Positions 49,076 through 60,411 of a stretch of DNA of 64,000 nucleotides are shown here, one piece after another. A program made the translations under genes and the position numbers. Origin of the DNA: Agapanthus africanus (Eukaryota > Streptophyta > Magnoliopsida > Asparagales > Amaryllidaceae); contig CM057338.1 in the NCBI GenBank assembly GCA_030015575.1, forward strand, positions 828,312,353 through 828,376,352, in the 5' to 3' direction. How positions within the stretch are numbered: position 1 is the first letter of the stretch; every line of letters begins with the position of its first letter. The notes beneath the pieces were generated by a model, which had not been told where the DNA came from, ran no database searches, and was given only the letters and a program-made list of their open reading frames with translations.

Positions 49076-50305
49076 ATGGCGCTTCTTTTCGAAGATATAG
49101 TAGGAATGATGTTACAGCAGGATCCTCCAGCTGAAGACCCTCCGACCATTATTGAAGACGATAGAGGGGAGACATCCAATCCTCCTTCGGCTCTTTCAGC
49201 AGCCAAGGAGGAAACCATTTCCAAGGCCGCACTGGATGACTATATAGCTCAGCAAATACGAGCTCACCAGGCGAGTGAAGTGGCTGAGCAAATTGTTAGA
49301 ACCGGACGACCCTATCCGGGCTGGTACGACCAAATCAGTTACCCGCCAGGATATACGATCCCTAGATTCCACGTGTACAAGGGGACAGAGAATCCACGCC
49401 AGCATGTCGCTCAATTCAGGGCCTTATGCGGCAACACTGGAGGCGACGACAAACTGCTGCTTCGCCAATACGTCGGCAGCTTAGCAGAAACAGCCTTTGA
49501 ATGGTATTCGGAGCTACCTAACGACTCTGTCAAAATATTTGCGGAGATGGAGCTACTGTTTACACAAAGATTTGCGAGTGCTAGCAGACGCACCCCGATC
49601 ACGGCATTGATCAACGCCAGAGTAAGGCCAGGCGAAGCTTGGGTCCAGTATGCGATACGGTGGAGTAATCTATGGTCAAAGTGCGAGCAGCGCATCGAAG
49701 AAGCTCTTGCCGTGGGCATGTTCATAGGTACTCTCGACCCTCAAGCGACCATATCCCAATTCATGATGTTCTTCAAGCCGACCACTTTTCAGGCCTTGAT
49801 TGACAAGCTGGCCCAAATGGACAAGATGGATCATAGACCATCTCCTTCAAAGACAGAGCCTTGGAATGAAAAGGGCAAAGGGAAAGCAACCTTCGTTGCC
49901 AATACTCAACAACGGCCGAGCAACTTAAAGACGGTTGTTTGCCAAAACAATATGTGTCCATGCCCATCCCTCGAGGAAAGACTGGGACGTCCTTACTCAT
50001 TTCCCCAGGATAAAACGAGGAAACTGTTTGAGCTGGCAGTGCACAACGGATTCATCAATCTGCCGAGTCCGAAACGTCCGCTACAGCAAGGCGATGTCAA
50101 CGATCCTAATTACTGCCCCTACCATCGAGCAGTAAGTCATCCGATCGAAGATTGCTTCGTCTTCAAAAACTGGGTTGAAGACCAATACCAACGGGGCAAA
50201 TTCGCGTTGTCTGAAAACTGGAAGGTGAGCCCGCCACAACCACATGCTCCGAGAAAGATGGATATACCGGGGGCATCATGCTCATTCATAGGGAAAGCCA
50301 CATAG
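49076..50305 (+). pseudogene. gag: Gag core (Retrotrans_gag type) of TR-GAG element
   Basis: A 409-codon open stretch. Residues about 75-235 have the plant Ty3/gypsy capsid pattern: a GYTIPRFHVYKGTENPRQHV entry, then YVGSLAETAFEWYSELP, LFTQRF and a WSNLWSKCE helix region. Residues near 340-370 show CPYHR...HPIEDCFVFK, a Cys/His cluster common in Tat-lineage Gag proteins. The known family role is RNA binding and particle assembly. It is followed at once by a stop and non-coding repeats instead of protease and polymerase, so the element depends on others. It is the best-preserved open frame in the window apart from copia-R. The element is treated as a fossil. Confidence 0.8.
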
Positions 50306-50455
50306 ACCGAAAATTCAGTAAACTAGAGATTCACCTCAAATACGGCGACGGCGGACCGAAACGTCCTTAAACTAACGATGGACCGCAATGTCCTAAAACT
50401 AGCTGACGACCGAAACGTCTTTAAACTACTACCGCAGCATCCTCAGGCTGACGAG

Positions 50456-50515
<60 letters not shown>

Positions 50516-50784
50516 CGGTATGTCCATAAGCAAAATTGGCACGGATGAAAACCTGAAAGGGCTCCGTGAGTAAAAACAGCAGGGCTACCGGCGAGTCTTG
50601 TGAAAACCCGAAAGGGCGCGACCTCGTTATATAAAAAGAAAAAAAAGAAGAAAAAAAAAAGACGGTATGTCCATAAGCAAAATGGGCTCGGATGAAAACC
50701 CAAAAGGGCTCTGTGAGTAAAAACAGCAGGGCTACCGGTGAGTGTTTGTGAAAACCCGAAAGGGTGCAACCTCGTTAAAAGACA
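50306..50784 (+). repeat. Post-gag repeats: GGACC units, (AT)n tract, duplicated 150-base unit
   Basis: Holds three short units with AACGTCCTTAAACT-like ends (50340-50440), an AT tract (50459-50504) and two copies of a unit of about 150 bases (starting near 50515 and 50662) containing GAAAACC-GAAAGGG motifs. A purine run separates the two. No gene is seen; a frame on the minus strand here translates only the repeats. Confidence 0.7.
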
Positions 50785-51305
50785 CTTACATGGTCCTCTC
50801 GACCTTATAAGGAGAAACCACCCGCGTGAGATCCTTATGACTCACAAGGGAACAATACACTTAGGGATCCTCACGATTCTTAAGGAGAAATTACACTTGC
50901 GAGATCCTCACGACTCGTAAGGAGAACTCTCTTATGGGACCCTCACGGCTCATAAGATTTGAAAGTCTTAAGTTACAGAGACCTGAACCTGTTCTTAAGC
51001 AACCCCCACAACCTTCGATATTGCATTACAAGTGGCTCAATACTGACCTTTGTATACAATCCACGGGCGCGAATAAACATTTCCCCAGCAAAGTCCCACC
51101 CGTGATTAGGGATATGTCCATATTGTGAACAACCCTTGTAAGTCCTCACGACTTAGAAGGAGAAAACCCTTTTGTAAGATCCTTACGACTTACAGGGGAA
51201 CATACACTTAGGAATCCCCACGATTCCTAAGGAGAAAACACACCTATAAGATCCTCACGACTTGCAGGGAGAAATACCTTTGTGAGACCCTTACGGCTCA
51301 TGAAG
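50785..51305 (+). repeat. Hairpin array 1: constant loop, varying paired stems
   Basis: Ten hairpins share a loop like ATCCTCACGA or CCTCACG and are mostly followed by AAGGAGAA. Examples: GTGAG/CTCAC (50826-50845), CTTAGGGAT/ATTCTTAAG (50860-50884), CTTGCGAG/CTCGTAAG (50896-50921), CTTATGGG/CTCATAAG (50931-50956), TGTAAG/CTTACA (51173-51194) and a perfect CTTAGGAAT/ATTCCTAAG (51207-51231). Nearly all stem differences are compensated or give G-U pairs. No coding function is seen. Confidence 0.8.
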
Positions 51306-52060
51306 TCAAAAGACTTAATTGACAGAATCCCAAACCTGTTTACTAAGCCACCTTTGTTCGACATCGACAGAGGCAAATGATGATTCGCTCCTGGCGATAT
51401 CCCAGTTGTAGCGATACTCATGCCTAAACCGGTATCAAATTCCAAGTCCTTTCATGGCAAATGATGATTCGCTCCTGGCAATATTCCAGTCGTAGCGATG
51501 CTGATGCTAAGATTAGCATCAGATTCCAAGTTTCACACTCGCGATAAGAAAAATCAGTGAGCCAAAAATGCATATGAAATAGCCGAAATGATGGGGCAAC
51601 TTGCAACAAAATCAGCAAGTAAAAATGAATGCATACAAAAACAGCCGAAATGATTGGGCAACTCGCAATAAAAAGCAGTGAGTAAAAAGAAAAACAGCCG
51701 AAATGATTTGGCAACTCGCAATAAAAAGCAGCGAGTAGAAAGAAAAACAGCAGAAATGATTGGGCACCGCGAAAAATAGCGAAATGATTGGACAATCGCG
51801 ACTTTCGCGATATAAAAAGCTGAAATGATAGAGCATTGCGGAAAGAATAAAAAAATGATGAAAGAATGAAACTTTTTGCCCTACATATGATATCACATCG
51901 ATCCCTGTATACAATCCAGAGGTACAAACAAAGAGGGAACCATACCTTCCCAACAGGCTCCATCAGAAAGCGAAGCCAAATCTCGACGGTTCATAAACAA
52001 CCTAGAGACAATCTCGACATTTGTCGCAATATTGCAGACACAATATCAACAAACGAAGCA
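51306..52060 (+). repeat. Interior with short diverged repeats
   Basis: Between 51540 and 51850 a unit of about 55-75 bases built on CCGAAATGATTGGGCAACTCGCAAT recurs about five times with variation. Before it, a stretch containing GGCAAATGATGATTCGCTCCTGGC appears twice (51370 and 51455). A block starting GTATACAATCCA recurs at 47254, 51052 and 51907. The minus-strand frames here arise from the repeats and are not credible genes. Confidence 0.65.
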
Positions 52061-52099
52061 AAAGAAGATCCCTAGCATCAGGGTCTCGACGTCGATATC

Positions 52100-53060
52100 G
52101 ACAACTTAGATATCACCAACGGCATTTCTCCTCATTCCAACCAGATGCAGACGTGACGTCAACAATCGACCTCAGAGTCGCAACGAAATGGAACCATAGC
52201 AAAGTCCCTAGTTCTAAATCTCAATGGACACATCTGCAGCCGGGAGACCAACGACAGTGGGCCTCCTCATTCCAGCATGACACAGATGTTACACCATCAA
52301 ACGGAACCACGGCATAGTTCCTAGTTCCAAATCTTAACGGCAATATCTACAGCCTAAGAATCAGCAACGGCGTTCCTTCGCAGTCCAGCAGGATGCAGAT
52401 GCAACGTCAACAAGAGACCCCAGGGTCGAAACAATGTGGAGTGACGGCAAAATCCCAACTCCACCTCGGCATTCGTCTCGTTACAGCAGACGCAATGTCA
52501 ACAACGACGTTCCGTCGCAGTCCAGCAGGATGCAGATGCAACGTCAACAAGAGACCAAATGGTCGAAACAATGCGGAGTGACGGCAAAATCCCAACTCCA
52601 CCTCAGCATTTGTCTCATTACAGCAGATGCAATGTCAAAAACGGCGTTCCTTCGCAGTCCAGCAGGATGTAGATGCAACGTCAACAAAGACCCCATGGTC
52701 AGTAAAGCGGAGTGACGGCAAAATCCCAGCTCCACCTCAGCATTCGTCTCGATACAGCAGACGCAATGTCAACAACGGCGTTCCTTCGCAGTCCAGCAGG
52801 ATGTAGATGGAACGTTAACAAGAGACCCCATGGTCGAAACAATGCGGAGTGACGGCAAAATCCCAACTCCACCTCGGCATTCGTCTCGTTACAGTAGACG
52901 CAATGTCAACAACGGCGTTCCTTCGCAGCCCTGCAGGATGCAGAAGCAACGTCAACAAAAGACCTCATGGTCAAAATAAAGCAGAGTGACGGAAAAATCC
53001 CAGCTCCACCTCGACATTCGTCTCGTTACAGCAGACGCAATGCCAGCAAATGAAGCAAAG
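52100..53060 (+). repeat. Tandem repeat A, unit about 137 bases
   Basis: The marker CAGTCCAGCAGG starts at 52381, 52518, 52655 and 52789, with a variant at 52926, giving spacings of 137, 137, 134 and 137. More diverged units lie upstream from about 52120. Each unit contains GGAGTGACGGCAAAATCCCA and TCGTCTCGTTACAGCAGACG. Confidence 0.85.
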
Positions 53061-54430
53061 GCCAAATTCCTAGCTTCAGGGTCTTGACGGTAGCTCATAT
53101 AAAACCCGAAAGACTACCGTAGATCATCCCAGCACGGAGTGGTCACCACCTCGACGTTCGTCTCGATACAGCAGATGAAATGTCACCACAGCGTTCTTCC
53201 CCCAGTAGGATTCGGACGCGCCAAAGCAAATGAAGCAAAATGCCAAATTCCTAGCTTCAGGGTCTTGACGGCAACTCATATAAAGCCTGAAAGACAATCG
53301 GAGATCATCTCGCACCAGCATGGAGTGGTCACCACCTCGACGATCGTCTCGATACAGCAGATGAAATGTCACCACAGCGTTCTTCCCCAGCAGGATTCGG
53401 ACGCGCCAAAGCAAATGAAGCAAAAGGCCAAATTCCTAGCTTCAGGGTCTTGACGGCAACTCATATAAAGCCTGAAAGACAATCGGAGATCATCTCGTAC
53501 CAGCACGGAGTGGTCACCACCTCGGCGTTCGTCTCGATACAGCAGATGAAATGTCACCACAGCGTTCTTCCCCCAGCAGGATTCGGACGCGCTAAAGCAA
53601 ATGAAGCAAAAGGCCAAATTCCTAGTTTCAGGGTCTTGACGGCAACTCATATAAAGCCTGAAAGACAATCGGAGATCATCTCACACCAGCACGGAGTGGT
53701 CACCACCTCGACGTTCGTCTCGATACAACAGATGAAATGTCACCACAGCGTTCTTCTCCCAGCAGGATTTGGACGCGCCAAAGCAAATGAAGCAAAAGGC
53801 CAAATTCCTAGCTTCAGGGTCTTGACAGCAAGTCATATAAAGCCTGAAAGACATTCGGAGATCATTTTGCACCAATGCGGAGTGGTCACCACCTCGACGT
53901 TCGTCTCGATACAGTAGGCGCGATGTCACCCCAGCGTTCTTCCTCCAACAGGACTCAGACGCAACATCACCAAAAGGAGCCACGGCAAAATCCCTAGTTC
54001 CAAACCTCGACGGTTCACCAGCAACCTAGAAACAACCGCGACATTCGTCTCGATACAGCAGACGCAGTGCCAGCAAACGAAGCGAAGGCCAAATTCCTAG
54101 GTTCAGGGTCTTAACGGCAACTCATGTAAAGCCTGAAAGACAATCGGAGATCATCTCGCACCAGTGCGGAGTGGTCCCCACCTCGACGTTCGTCTCGATA
54201 CAGCAGATGCAACATCACCAAAAGGAGCCACGGCAAAATCCCTAGTTCCAAACCTCGACGGTTCACCAGCAACCTAGATACAACCGTGACATTCCTCTCG
54301 ATACAGCAGACGCAGTGCCAGCAAACGAAGCGAAGGCCAAATTCCTAGCTTCAGGGTCTTGACGGCAACTCATATAAAACCTGAAAGACTATCGGAGATC
54401 ATCCCACACCAGCGCGGAGTGGTTATGGCT
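53061..54430 (+). repeat. Tandem repeat B, unit about 186 bases
   Basis: The marker CCAAATTCCTAGCTTCAGGG starts at about 53062, 53243, 53428, 53614 and 53800, then after longer gaps at 54089 and 54337. The core spacing of 186 bases is a multiple of three, so stop-free frames (such as 53366-53917) simply read a 62-codon period. The unit shares pieces with repeat A, so the two arose from one another. Confidence 0.85.
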
Positions 54431-55120
54431 CATCGGGGCTCTCCAAAATGGGCTAACCTCAAGTAAAAAGCGGCATGGCAAAATTCCTAACGCTTGCTCT
54501 TCCGACGGTCAAACTACCTAGGAGGATTGCTTGAAGACGTCTTGTCCAGCCCCCGAAGGGATCAGAGACACGACAGTCGCAAGGCTACTCGAACAGCAAG
54601 ATTGCCTATCGAGGAATACATGAGCCAACGCGACGGTACGACGGACAAAATCCTAGTACCGCAGGCCCTAACGGACCTCTGTCGTAAAGAGCAGAGGTTA
54701 ACTGTGACATTAGGATATTCTTGCGAGAAATGCTCGATTCATCTCGACTCGTGAGGAAATTAATGTCTTTGCGAGAAATGCTCGATTCGTCTCGACTCGT
54801 AAGGAAAAGCCTTAGGCAGCGGGGATTAAAAAACCTGTTTCCTAAGCACTGGGACCCTGCAAGTCGATCCAAAACAGTCTCTTGCATACTATCCACGGGT
54901 TACACTCTCCAAAGTCGAATCTCGACAAAGAGGGAAACAACCGCTTACGGGTCCTCTCGACTCGTAAGAGGGAAAATTCTCTTATAAGATCCTTACAACT
55001 TATAAGAGAAAACACACTTAGGAGTCCTCACGACCCCTAAGGAGAAAATACACCTACGAGATCCTGTCGATTCGTGGGGAGAAAAGTCTTTATGAGACCC
55101 TCACGACTCATAAAGTTGAA
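54431..55120 (+). repeat. Hairpin array 2 and flanking interior
   Basis: Five further hairpins of the same family as array 1: CTTACGGGT/ACTCGTAAG (54944-54968), a perfect 12-base stem with arms at 54977-54988 and 54999-55010, CTTAGGAGT/ACCCCTAAG (55017-55041), CCTACGAG/TTCGTGGG (near 55053) and a perfect CTTTATGAG/CTCATAAAG (55088-55115). Loops are again close to ATCCTCACGA. A related tandem, GCGAGAAATGCTCGATTC, occurs at 54723 and 54781. No gene is seen. Confidence 0.8.
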
Positions 55121-55508
55121 AAGTCTTAGGTGGCAGATCCTAACCCTGTCTCCTAAGCCATCACCGCCCTACAAAGAGGTTAAGATGGACCATCTATGAG
55201 CCACACTTGCCAAAGGTACATGCCACTGAAATGGAGAACTTACTCATGAGCGTATAAACTACTTCACGCCAGAGTAAGACATAAAGAAATAAAAGGGTGT
55301 GGCTCATGGAGTTGAGAGTTTGGAACTATATCTCTTAAGGGTCGAGATTTGAGTCAATGATAAATGACGACACTTGTGTCCGCTCGTTATCTTCTCAGAT
55401 CAAGATTCTGAAAGTTATATACCAACCCGAAACTGGTCAAACGCTATGCATGACTCTGCACTACTTCACCCACGTATATACTTACGTGGGCAAAGTAGTG
55501 GGGGCATT
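55121..55508 (+). other. 3' interior and polypurine tract of TR-GAG element
   Basis: Unremarkable non-coding sequence leading to the purine-rich AAAGTAGTGGGGGCATT (55492-55508) directly before the 3' LTR start TGTTCCC at 55509. Confidence 0.75.
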
Positions 55509-57609
55509 TGTTCCCGTCAAAAATTTCTGCGCAAAAGAGTCCAAGGTATCAAATGGCAGCGATATGCTTAAGGAAATGTGAACCGGTATCTTCCGGCCTG
55601 TATTTTGATAAACAGCCGAAAGAGAAACAGCTAAATTCTGATGATATTTGGAAGCATCTCGAAAAACCCTTCGATTTGATATATTATGAGCCTCATAATT
55701 CATCCGGGATCAAAAGTTATGAGCAAATATGCTATGCACTGTTCCCCGATTAAAAATCAGGAATTACCTCAATGAGGTATCACGTGTTCACACGTGACCA
55801 ATGGTCACGTGATGACACGTGATGGTTAAAATCTCAGTAAACAGAAACGAAAAACAAAAGGCTGAAAGATGACTCAATTTGGGGTCACATGCTCACACGT
55901 GACCAAGGGTCACGTGCCAGCACGTGACAGGTTTTGAAAGCCTCACAACTTAATAGAATTTAATTCTAAAAGTCAGAAAAATACCTCAACGAGGTATCAC
56001 GTGCTCACACGTGACCAATGGTCACATGTTGACACGTGATGATTAAAAACAACATAAACAAGCGGCTGTTAAAAGGACTCTATTCGGGGTCACGTGCTGA
56101 CACGGGACCAAGGGTCACGTGTCAGCACGTGACTGGCTTCGAAAGCCAGTTATTAGAATTAAATTCTAAAAGCTTCTAAATCTTTCCAAATAAAAAAGGA
56201 TTATGTGGACCGTTGGATTAAAAATCCAAGGGTGATTAAAAATCACCAATTTATGGAAAAAATCTTAGACAAGGAAAGATTTCCCCTAAATCTCACCGAA
56301 AATAACAAACAGAATATCTCTGGATTTAAAATCCAACGGTGAATAAAAATTCACTGAATGATCTAAAAGATCATATTAATGATGAAAACAAATCAAATCT
56401 TTCAATGATAGATTTGCTAAACAAATTGATTCTTTTCCTTCTCCTATAAATAGGAGCCAAGAAGAGAAGAGAAGGGATCTACTTTTTTTGGGGAGATAAC
56501 AACAACAGAGAGAGAAAAGAAAGGAGAATTTAATTCTTAACAAAGAAAACCCTAGGTGAGAAAGGGAAAAAGGATCAAAACTTCAATAAAGAGAATTTAA
56601 TTCTCAATCTAAGAGTTTAACTCTTATACAAAAAAAAACTTAGTTCTTCTTCTGGTTGAAGATCTGCACAGAGCACATCTCCCCATAAGTTGAGAATTTA
56701 ATTCTCATCGGGCCGAGATCCTGCCATACAGATCCTAAACTTAGAAGGGGAATTGAGTTTTGAGAATTTAATTCTCCTAAAACAAAATTAGGGTTTAACC
56801 CTATATGAGAATTTAATTCTCCTAAAACAGAACTAAGGTTTAACCCTAATTGAGAATTTAATTCTCTCAGATCAACAGGAATTTAATTCCTCCTAAAATG
56901 AAATTAGGGTTTTACCCTAAATAAGAATTTAATTCTTAATCTTACGGAGAATTAAATTCTCAAAGTAAAATAAAGAGACTTAAAAGAACTTTGTGCATGA
57001 AAAGAATTACGGTCATGTGTCCCCACGTGACCCCTGAAGAGATCCCCAGAAATGAGAAGGAGGAAAGCTTTGAGGCAATGCCTCACTGCTCCCACGTGAC
57101 CTACAAAACACAGAAAGAAAAAGCAAAGGAAATGAAGGCTTTGGGCGCTCTCACGTGTTACTACGTGACCCCTTGGAAAACGCTTTAACAGTCAGCGCAT
57201 AAATCCCCATCACGTGTCAACACGTGATACTCAAAATAGAATATAAAAGAAGTGTTTAACACTTAATTGCAGAACGAAGAAAAGGGATCTGGTCCCTCTT
57301 TTGGACGCTCTCGCGTGTCCACACGTGACCCCTCTTTCTTTAGTGTTTAACACTAATTTAGGAATTATATCTCCAGTGTTTAACACTGATTGTTTCTAGT
57401 GTTCAACACTAAATTAAAGATTATATTTCCAGTGTTTAACACTGATTGTCTTTTAGTGTTTAACACTAATTTGAGAGTTCTACCTCCAGTGTTTAACACT
57501 GTTATTCTTTAGTGTTTGACACTACTTTTAGCCAAATTGGCTAATTTTCCAGAGGCAAAAGTCCCTCCTCCAAATAAATCTCAAAATTAAGGAAATCAAA
57601 GACAAGATG
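55509..57609 (+). repeat. 3' LTR of TR-GAG element, cut by copia-R
   Basis: Partner of 44237-46312, with the same CACGTG blocks, TATA box (56445-56452) and palindrome array. It is interrupted after AGATG (57605-57609). The other LTR shows the unfilled site at 46308-46312, where the sequence runs on into TTGTCAGAG. Confidence 0.9.
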
Positions 57610-59758
57610 TGTAAGTCCATGCTACCTCTCCCGGTACTTTCGGGCATGCGGAATTTGGTGAAAAACGATTTTCTTAGAGGTGGTAACATGGACTCAAAAA
57701 CCGGATCTTTGTTAAATATCTAACTAACAACCTAACTACAAGTTGCTAACTACTCGGTTAGGGGGTTATACCTTTCTTTTTCTCGAACTCCTTCGTCTTC
57801 AAGCTTCGATGGTCGTCCGAATCGGCTTCTCCCCGTCGTCTCCTTGCGCCGAAGATAGATCCACCTGAAAGCTTCAACCTTTGGCTCCTTCTTCGAACTT
57901 TGAAGAAACTAGTTCACTCGGTTTGCTAAACCTTGTTAACTAGAGTGAGTAGAGAAGAGTTTGTATGGGATTTTATCTATGGTTCTTGGTTCTCAACTCA
58001 TGAGACAAGTGAACCATAGAATCAAGAGAGGGAGAGCAAGAGGAGGAAGATGAGAGCTCAAGAACAAGAGAGAGAATGAGCATGAAAGAATGAGAGAAGA
58101 CTTTTCTCTCTTGGCTCTCATAATCCAAAACCATCATCACAAAAATAATAATCAAGTATTGTGTAAAATGGTTCAAGTCAAAATGGCTAAATCATTTCAT
58201 GCACTCATTTCTCACAAAAGAAACAAGCAAGTAAAAAGTCTTTGCCATGAAATGATAGCCATTGTCATCATGATGGTCAACTAGTCCAACCTAGTCAACC
58301 GGTCAACAAAGTCAACAAGTCAACAAAGTCAACCCCTCAACAACCATGTCACCACAATACTTAATTAATATTATTGTTAATCATATATCATATTCTCATT
58401 AGGGTTGAGCAAAAAGTCAATAGTCAACAGTCAACGGTCAACAACCCTAATGAGAATCCTCTGCCTCTGTCTCTCCGTCAACTGTCCATACACACCCGCA
58501 TCCGCGTTCCGAGGAACACGAATACATACTGGATAAATCCAATCCCAAAACGTACACTAGGATCTGGCTTAAACCAAAGCCCGCTAGTGAAAACTGTCCG
58601 GACACTGTACGTGCATAAGTGCACGGATGTGACCGAACCCTGCCGCAAAACCATGCGACCTGTCGCAAAACCTTGCGACCTCTACTCTTTTGCCTAAAGG
58701 CGAATAGCTTTCTGTGTGGGACTCTAAAGACTCGACACTACGCTGGCAGTGGGTTTAACCACAGACCGCAAGCGGCACTAGCTGTGCGTAACGGTCCCCA
58801 AGTAGATGCCGACAAGAAGACTGACGAGGCGAAACCCATCTGAACTCCTACTGAGCCTGAATGTGACATTCTCCGTACAATCCGGTCTGTTCGTCTGATA
58901 CATCGCATGGCGGGCCTAGGGGGCGGTAAACGTCAGTCCCCCAATAGCGGTACAAGTCGTGTCGGAGTGAAGCCCAAAACACCCTGAGATAACACTGAAT
59001 GCCTACCAGTATATCTCGTTTGCCCTGGCCAGGGACTACTCGTGTAATGGCTCTCCTAGACACAGCGCGATGTCAACCCCCAATACCGGGAGAGACGAAT
59101 CCTGTCTAACCGTCACTGCCTCCAAGTGCTTCGGGACTGCACCCAACTACCACCTGTTTTCACGACTCCTTTGAGCCTTGGTAGGGTAGTAATCAATGTA
59201 CAGTGGGAACACACTCGAGGCGAAGTGACAGTGTCAAGTCAGCGGACTAAGCTGTACTCATGTCACCTGGGAACTGATAACTGACGATAGGCATAATACC
59301 AACTAGTCAGTTCCCGACGAGTCCTGTCCAGTGTACTCGTAACCCAATGAGCACCCGCATACTCTCTCAAGTACGACGTACCGACGGCTGTGGAACAGAC
59401 CGTCTCCCACACTGGGATGAGAAGCGCATGCGCTAGTCTACTCCGGAGTATCGATGCCCTGTCTCGATAGTCCTGCGACCAGGGACCTGCATAAGGATGT
59501 GCTTATAGATTACCCAGCCCCACTAGTGTGACCGCCATCACAACGCTGGTAATCAAGCAAAGATCCTAAGGGCTCCACTAATGTGTATAGGCGATATACT
59601 AAAATAAACACGTGTACACATTGAAGTAGAAACAAACCAAGTAGCATACTACTATTTTGAACAAGATTGTATATACAAGGTGAATATCCCAAGCTTCCAT
59701 TAAGTAATATACAAACTAGTATGATACAGTAATGGCCTCTAGGGCATATACACTAACA
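57610..59758 (-). repeat. 3' LTR of copia-R
   Basis: 2,149 bases, TGTTAG...CTTACA on the minus strand. Both ends are well defined, by the purine tract on one side and by the empty site in the TR-GAG 5' LTR on the other. It aligns in blocks with the C1-C3 LTRs but lacks the palindrome found at 5539-5553 in C1 (its counterpart is near 58895-58912). No gene is seen. Confidence 0.88.
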
Positions 59759-59775
59759 ATCTCCCACTTGCACTA
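59759..59775 (-). other. Polypurine tract of copia-R
   Basis: On the minus strand the run AGTGCAAGTGGGAGAT abuts the LTR start at 59758, as in C1 at 4700-4716. Confidence 0.85.
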
Positions 59776-60411
59776 AGGCCATGTACTGGCGTATCGAAGA
59801 CCTATCATCTCGATCAGCCGCTCGAACTGAGTCTGGGGCAAGGCCTTGGTGAATGGATCTGCAGTGTTATCTTCTGAAGCGACTCTCCGAACCTCGATCT
59901 CCTGGCGATCCACGATCTCCCTGATCAGGTGATACCGCCTCAAGATGTGTCTGGATCTCTGATGGGACCTGGGTTCCTTCGCTAAAGCTATAGCCCCGTT
60001 GTTGTCGCAATACAGAGGTATTGGATCAACAATGGACGGAACCACCTGAAGCTCTTTCAAGAACTTCCTCATCCAGACAGCTTCTTTTGCGGCATCAGAT
60101 GCAGCGATGTATTCCGCTTCCATCGTCGAGTCTGCAACGGTTTCCTGTTTGGAACTCTTCCAATACCCCGCCCCTCCATTGAGGGTAAAGACAAAACCCG
60201 ACATGGACTTGGAATCATCCTTGTCACTCTGGAAGCTGGAGTCAGCAAAGGCCTCGATCTGGAGGTCTTTTCCGCCATACACCAAGAACATCTCCTTAGT
60301 CCTTCTCAGGTACTTGAGAATGTTCTTTACTGCTATCCAGTATTTCTCCCAGGGTTTGACTGATACCGGCTTACCACACTCAGTGCATAAGCTACATCCG
60401 GTCTGGTACAC
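59773..60411 (-). pseudogene. pol: RNase H part of copia-R pol
   Basis: Open stretch ending just before the purine tract. It has the copia RNase H signature: EAFADSSFQSDKDDSKSMSG, SSKQETVADSTMEAEYIAAS with the conserved STMEAEY, LYCDNNGAIALAK, then SRHI and the C-terminal DPFTKAL segment. In the family this domain removes the RNA strand during reverse transcription. It belongs to one fossil gag-pol and is not a separate gene. Its upstream end overlaps the RT part in another frame. Confidence 0.88.

Larger units (their letters stand above)
44237..57609 (+). mobile_element. TR-GAG-like Ty3/gypsy-derived element, gag only
   Basis: Plus-strand element with a long LTR (44237 to about 47590, and again from 55509), a primer-like site near 47594, a gag region (about 47737-50305), 5 kb of non-coding interior full of hairpins and tandem repeats, and a purine tract before the 3' LTR. 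No protease, reverse transcriptase, RNase H or integrase is present, which fits the TR-GAG type of non-autonomous element. The Gag resembles that of plant Ty3/gypsy Tat-lineage elements (inference from motifs). It inserted into LARD-B and was itself interrupted by copia-R at 57610; about 1.28 kb of the 3' LTR should follow beyond the window. In a 240-base sample the LTRs differ by about 4-5 percent. The gag region is broken in a few places. Confidence 0.85.

Noticed and set aside
50785-51305. CRISPR-like array of spaced repeats
   Set aside because: The constant part is a short loop, spacing is irregular, the variable parts are stem arms that pair with each other, and the context is a plant retroelement.
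53366-53917. 183-codon open frame with a 62-residue repeat
   Set aside because: It only reads tandem repeat B, whose 186-base period is divisible by three. Similar open frames exist on the other strand and there is no family resemblance.
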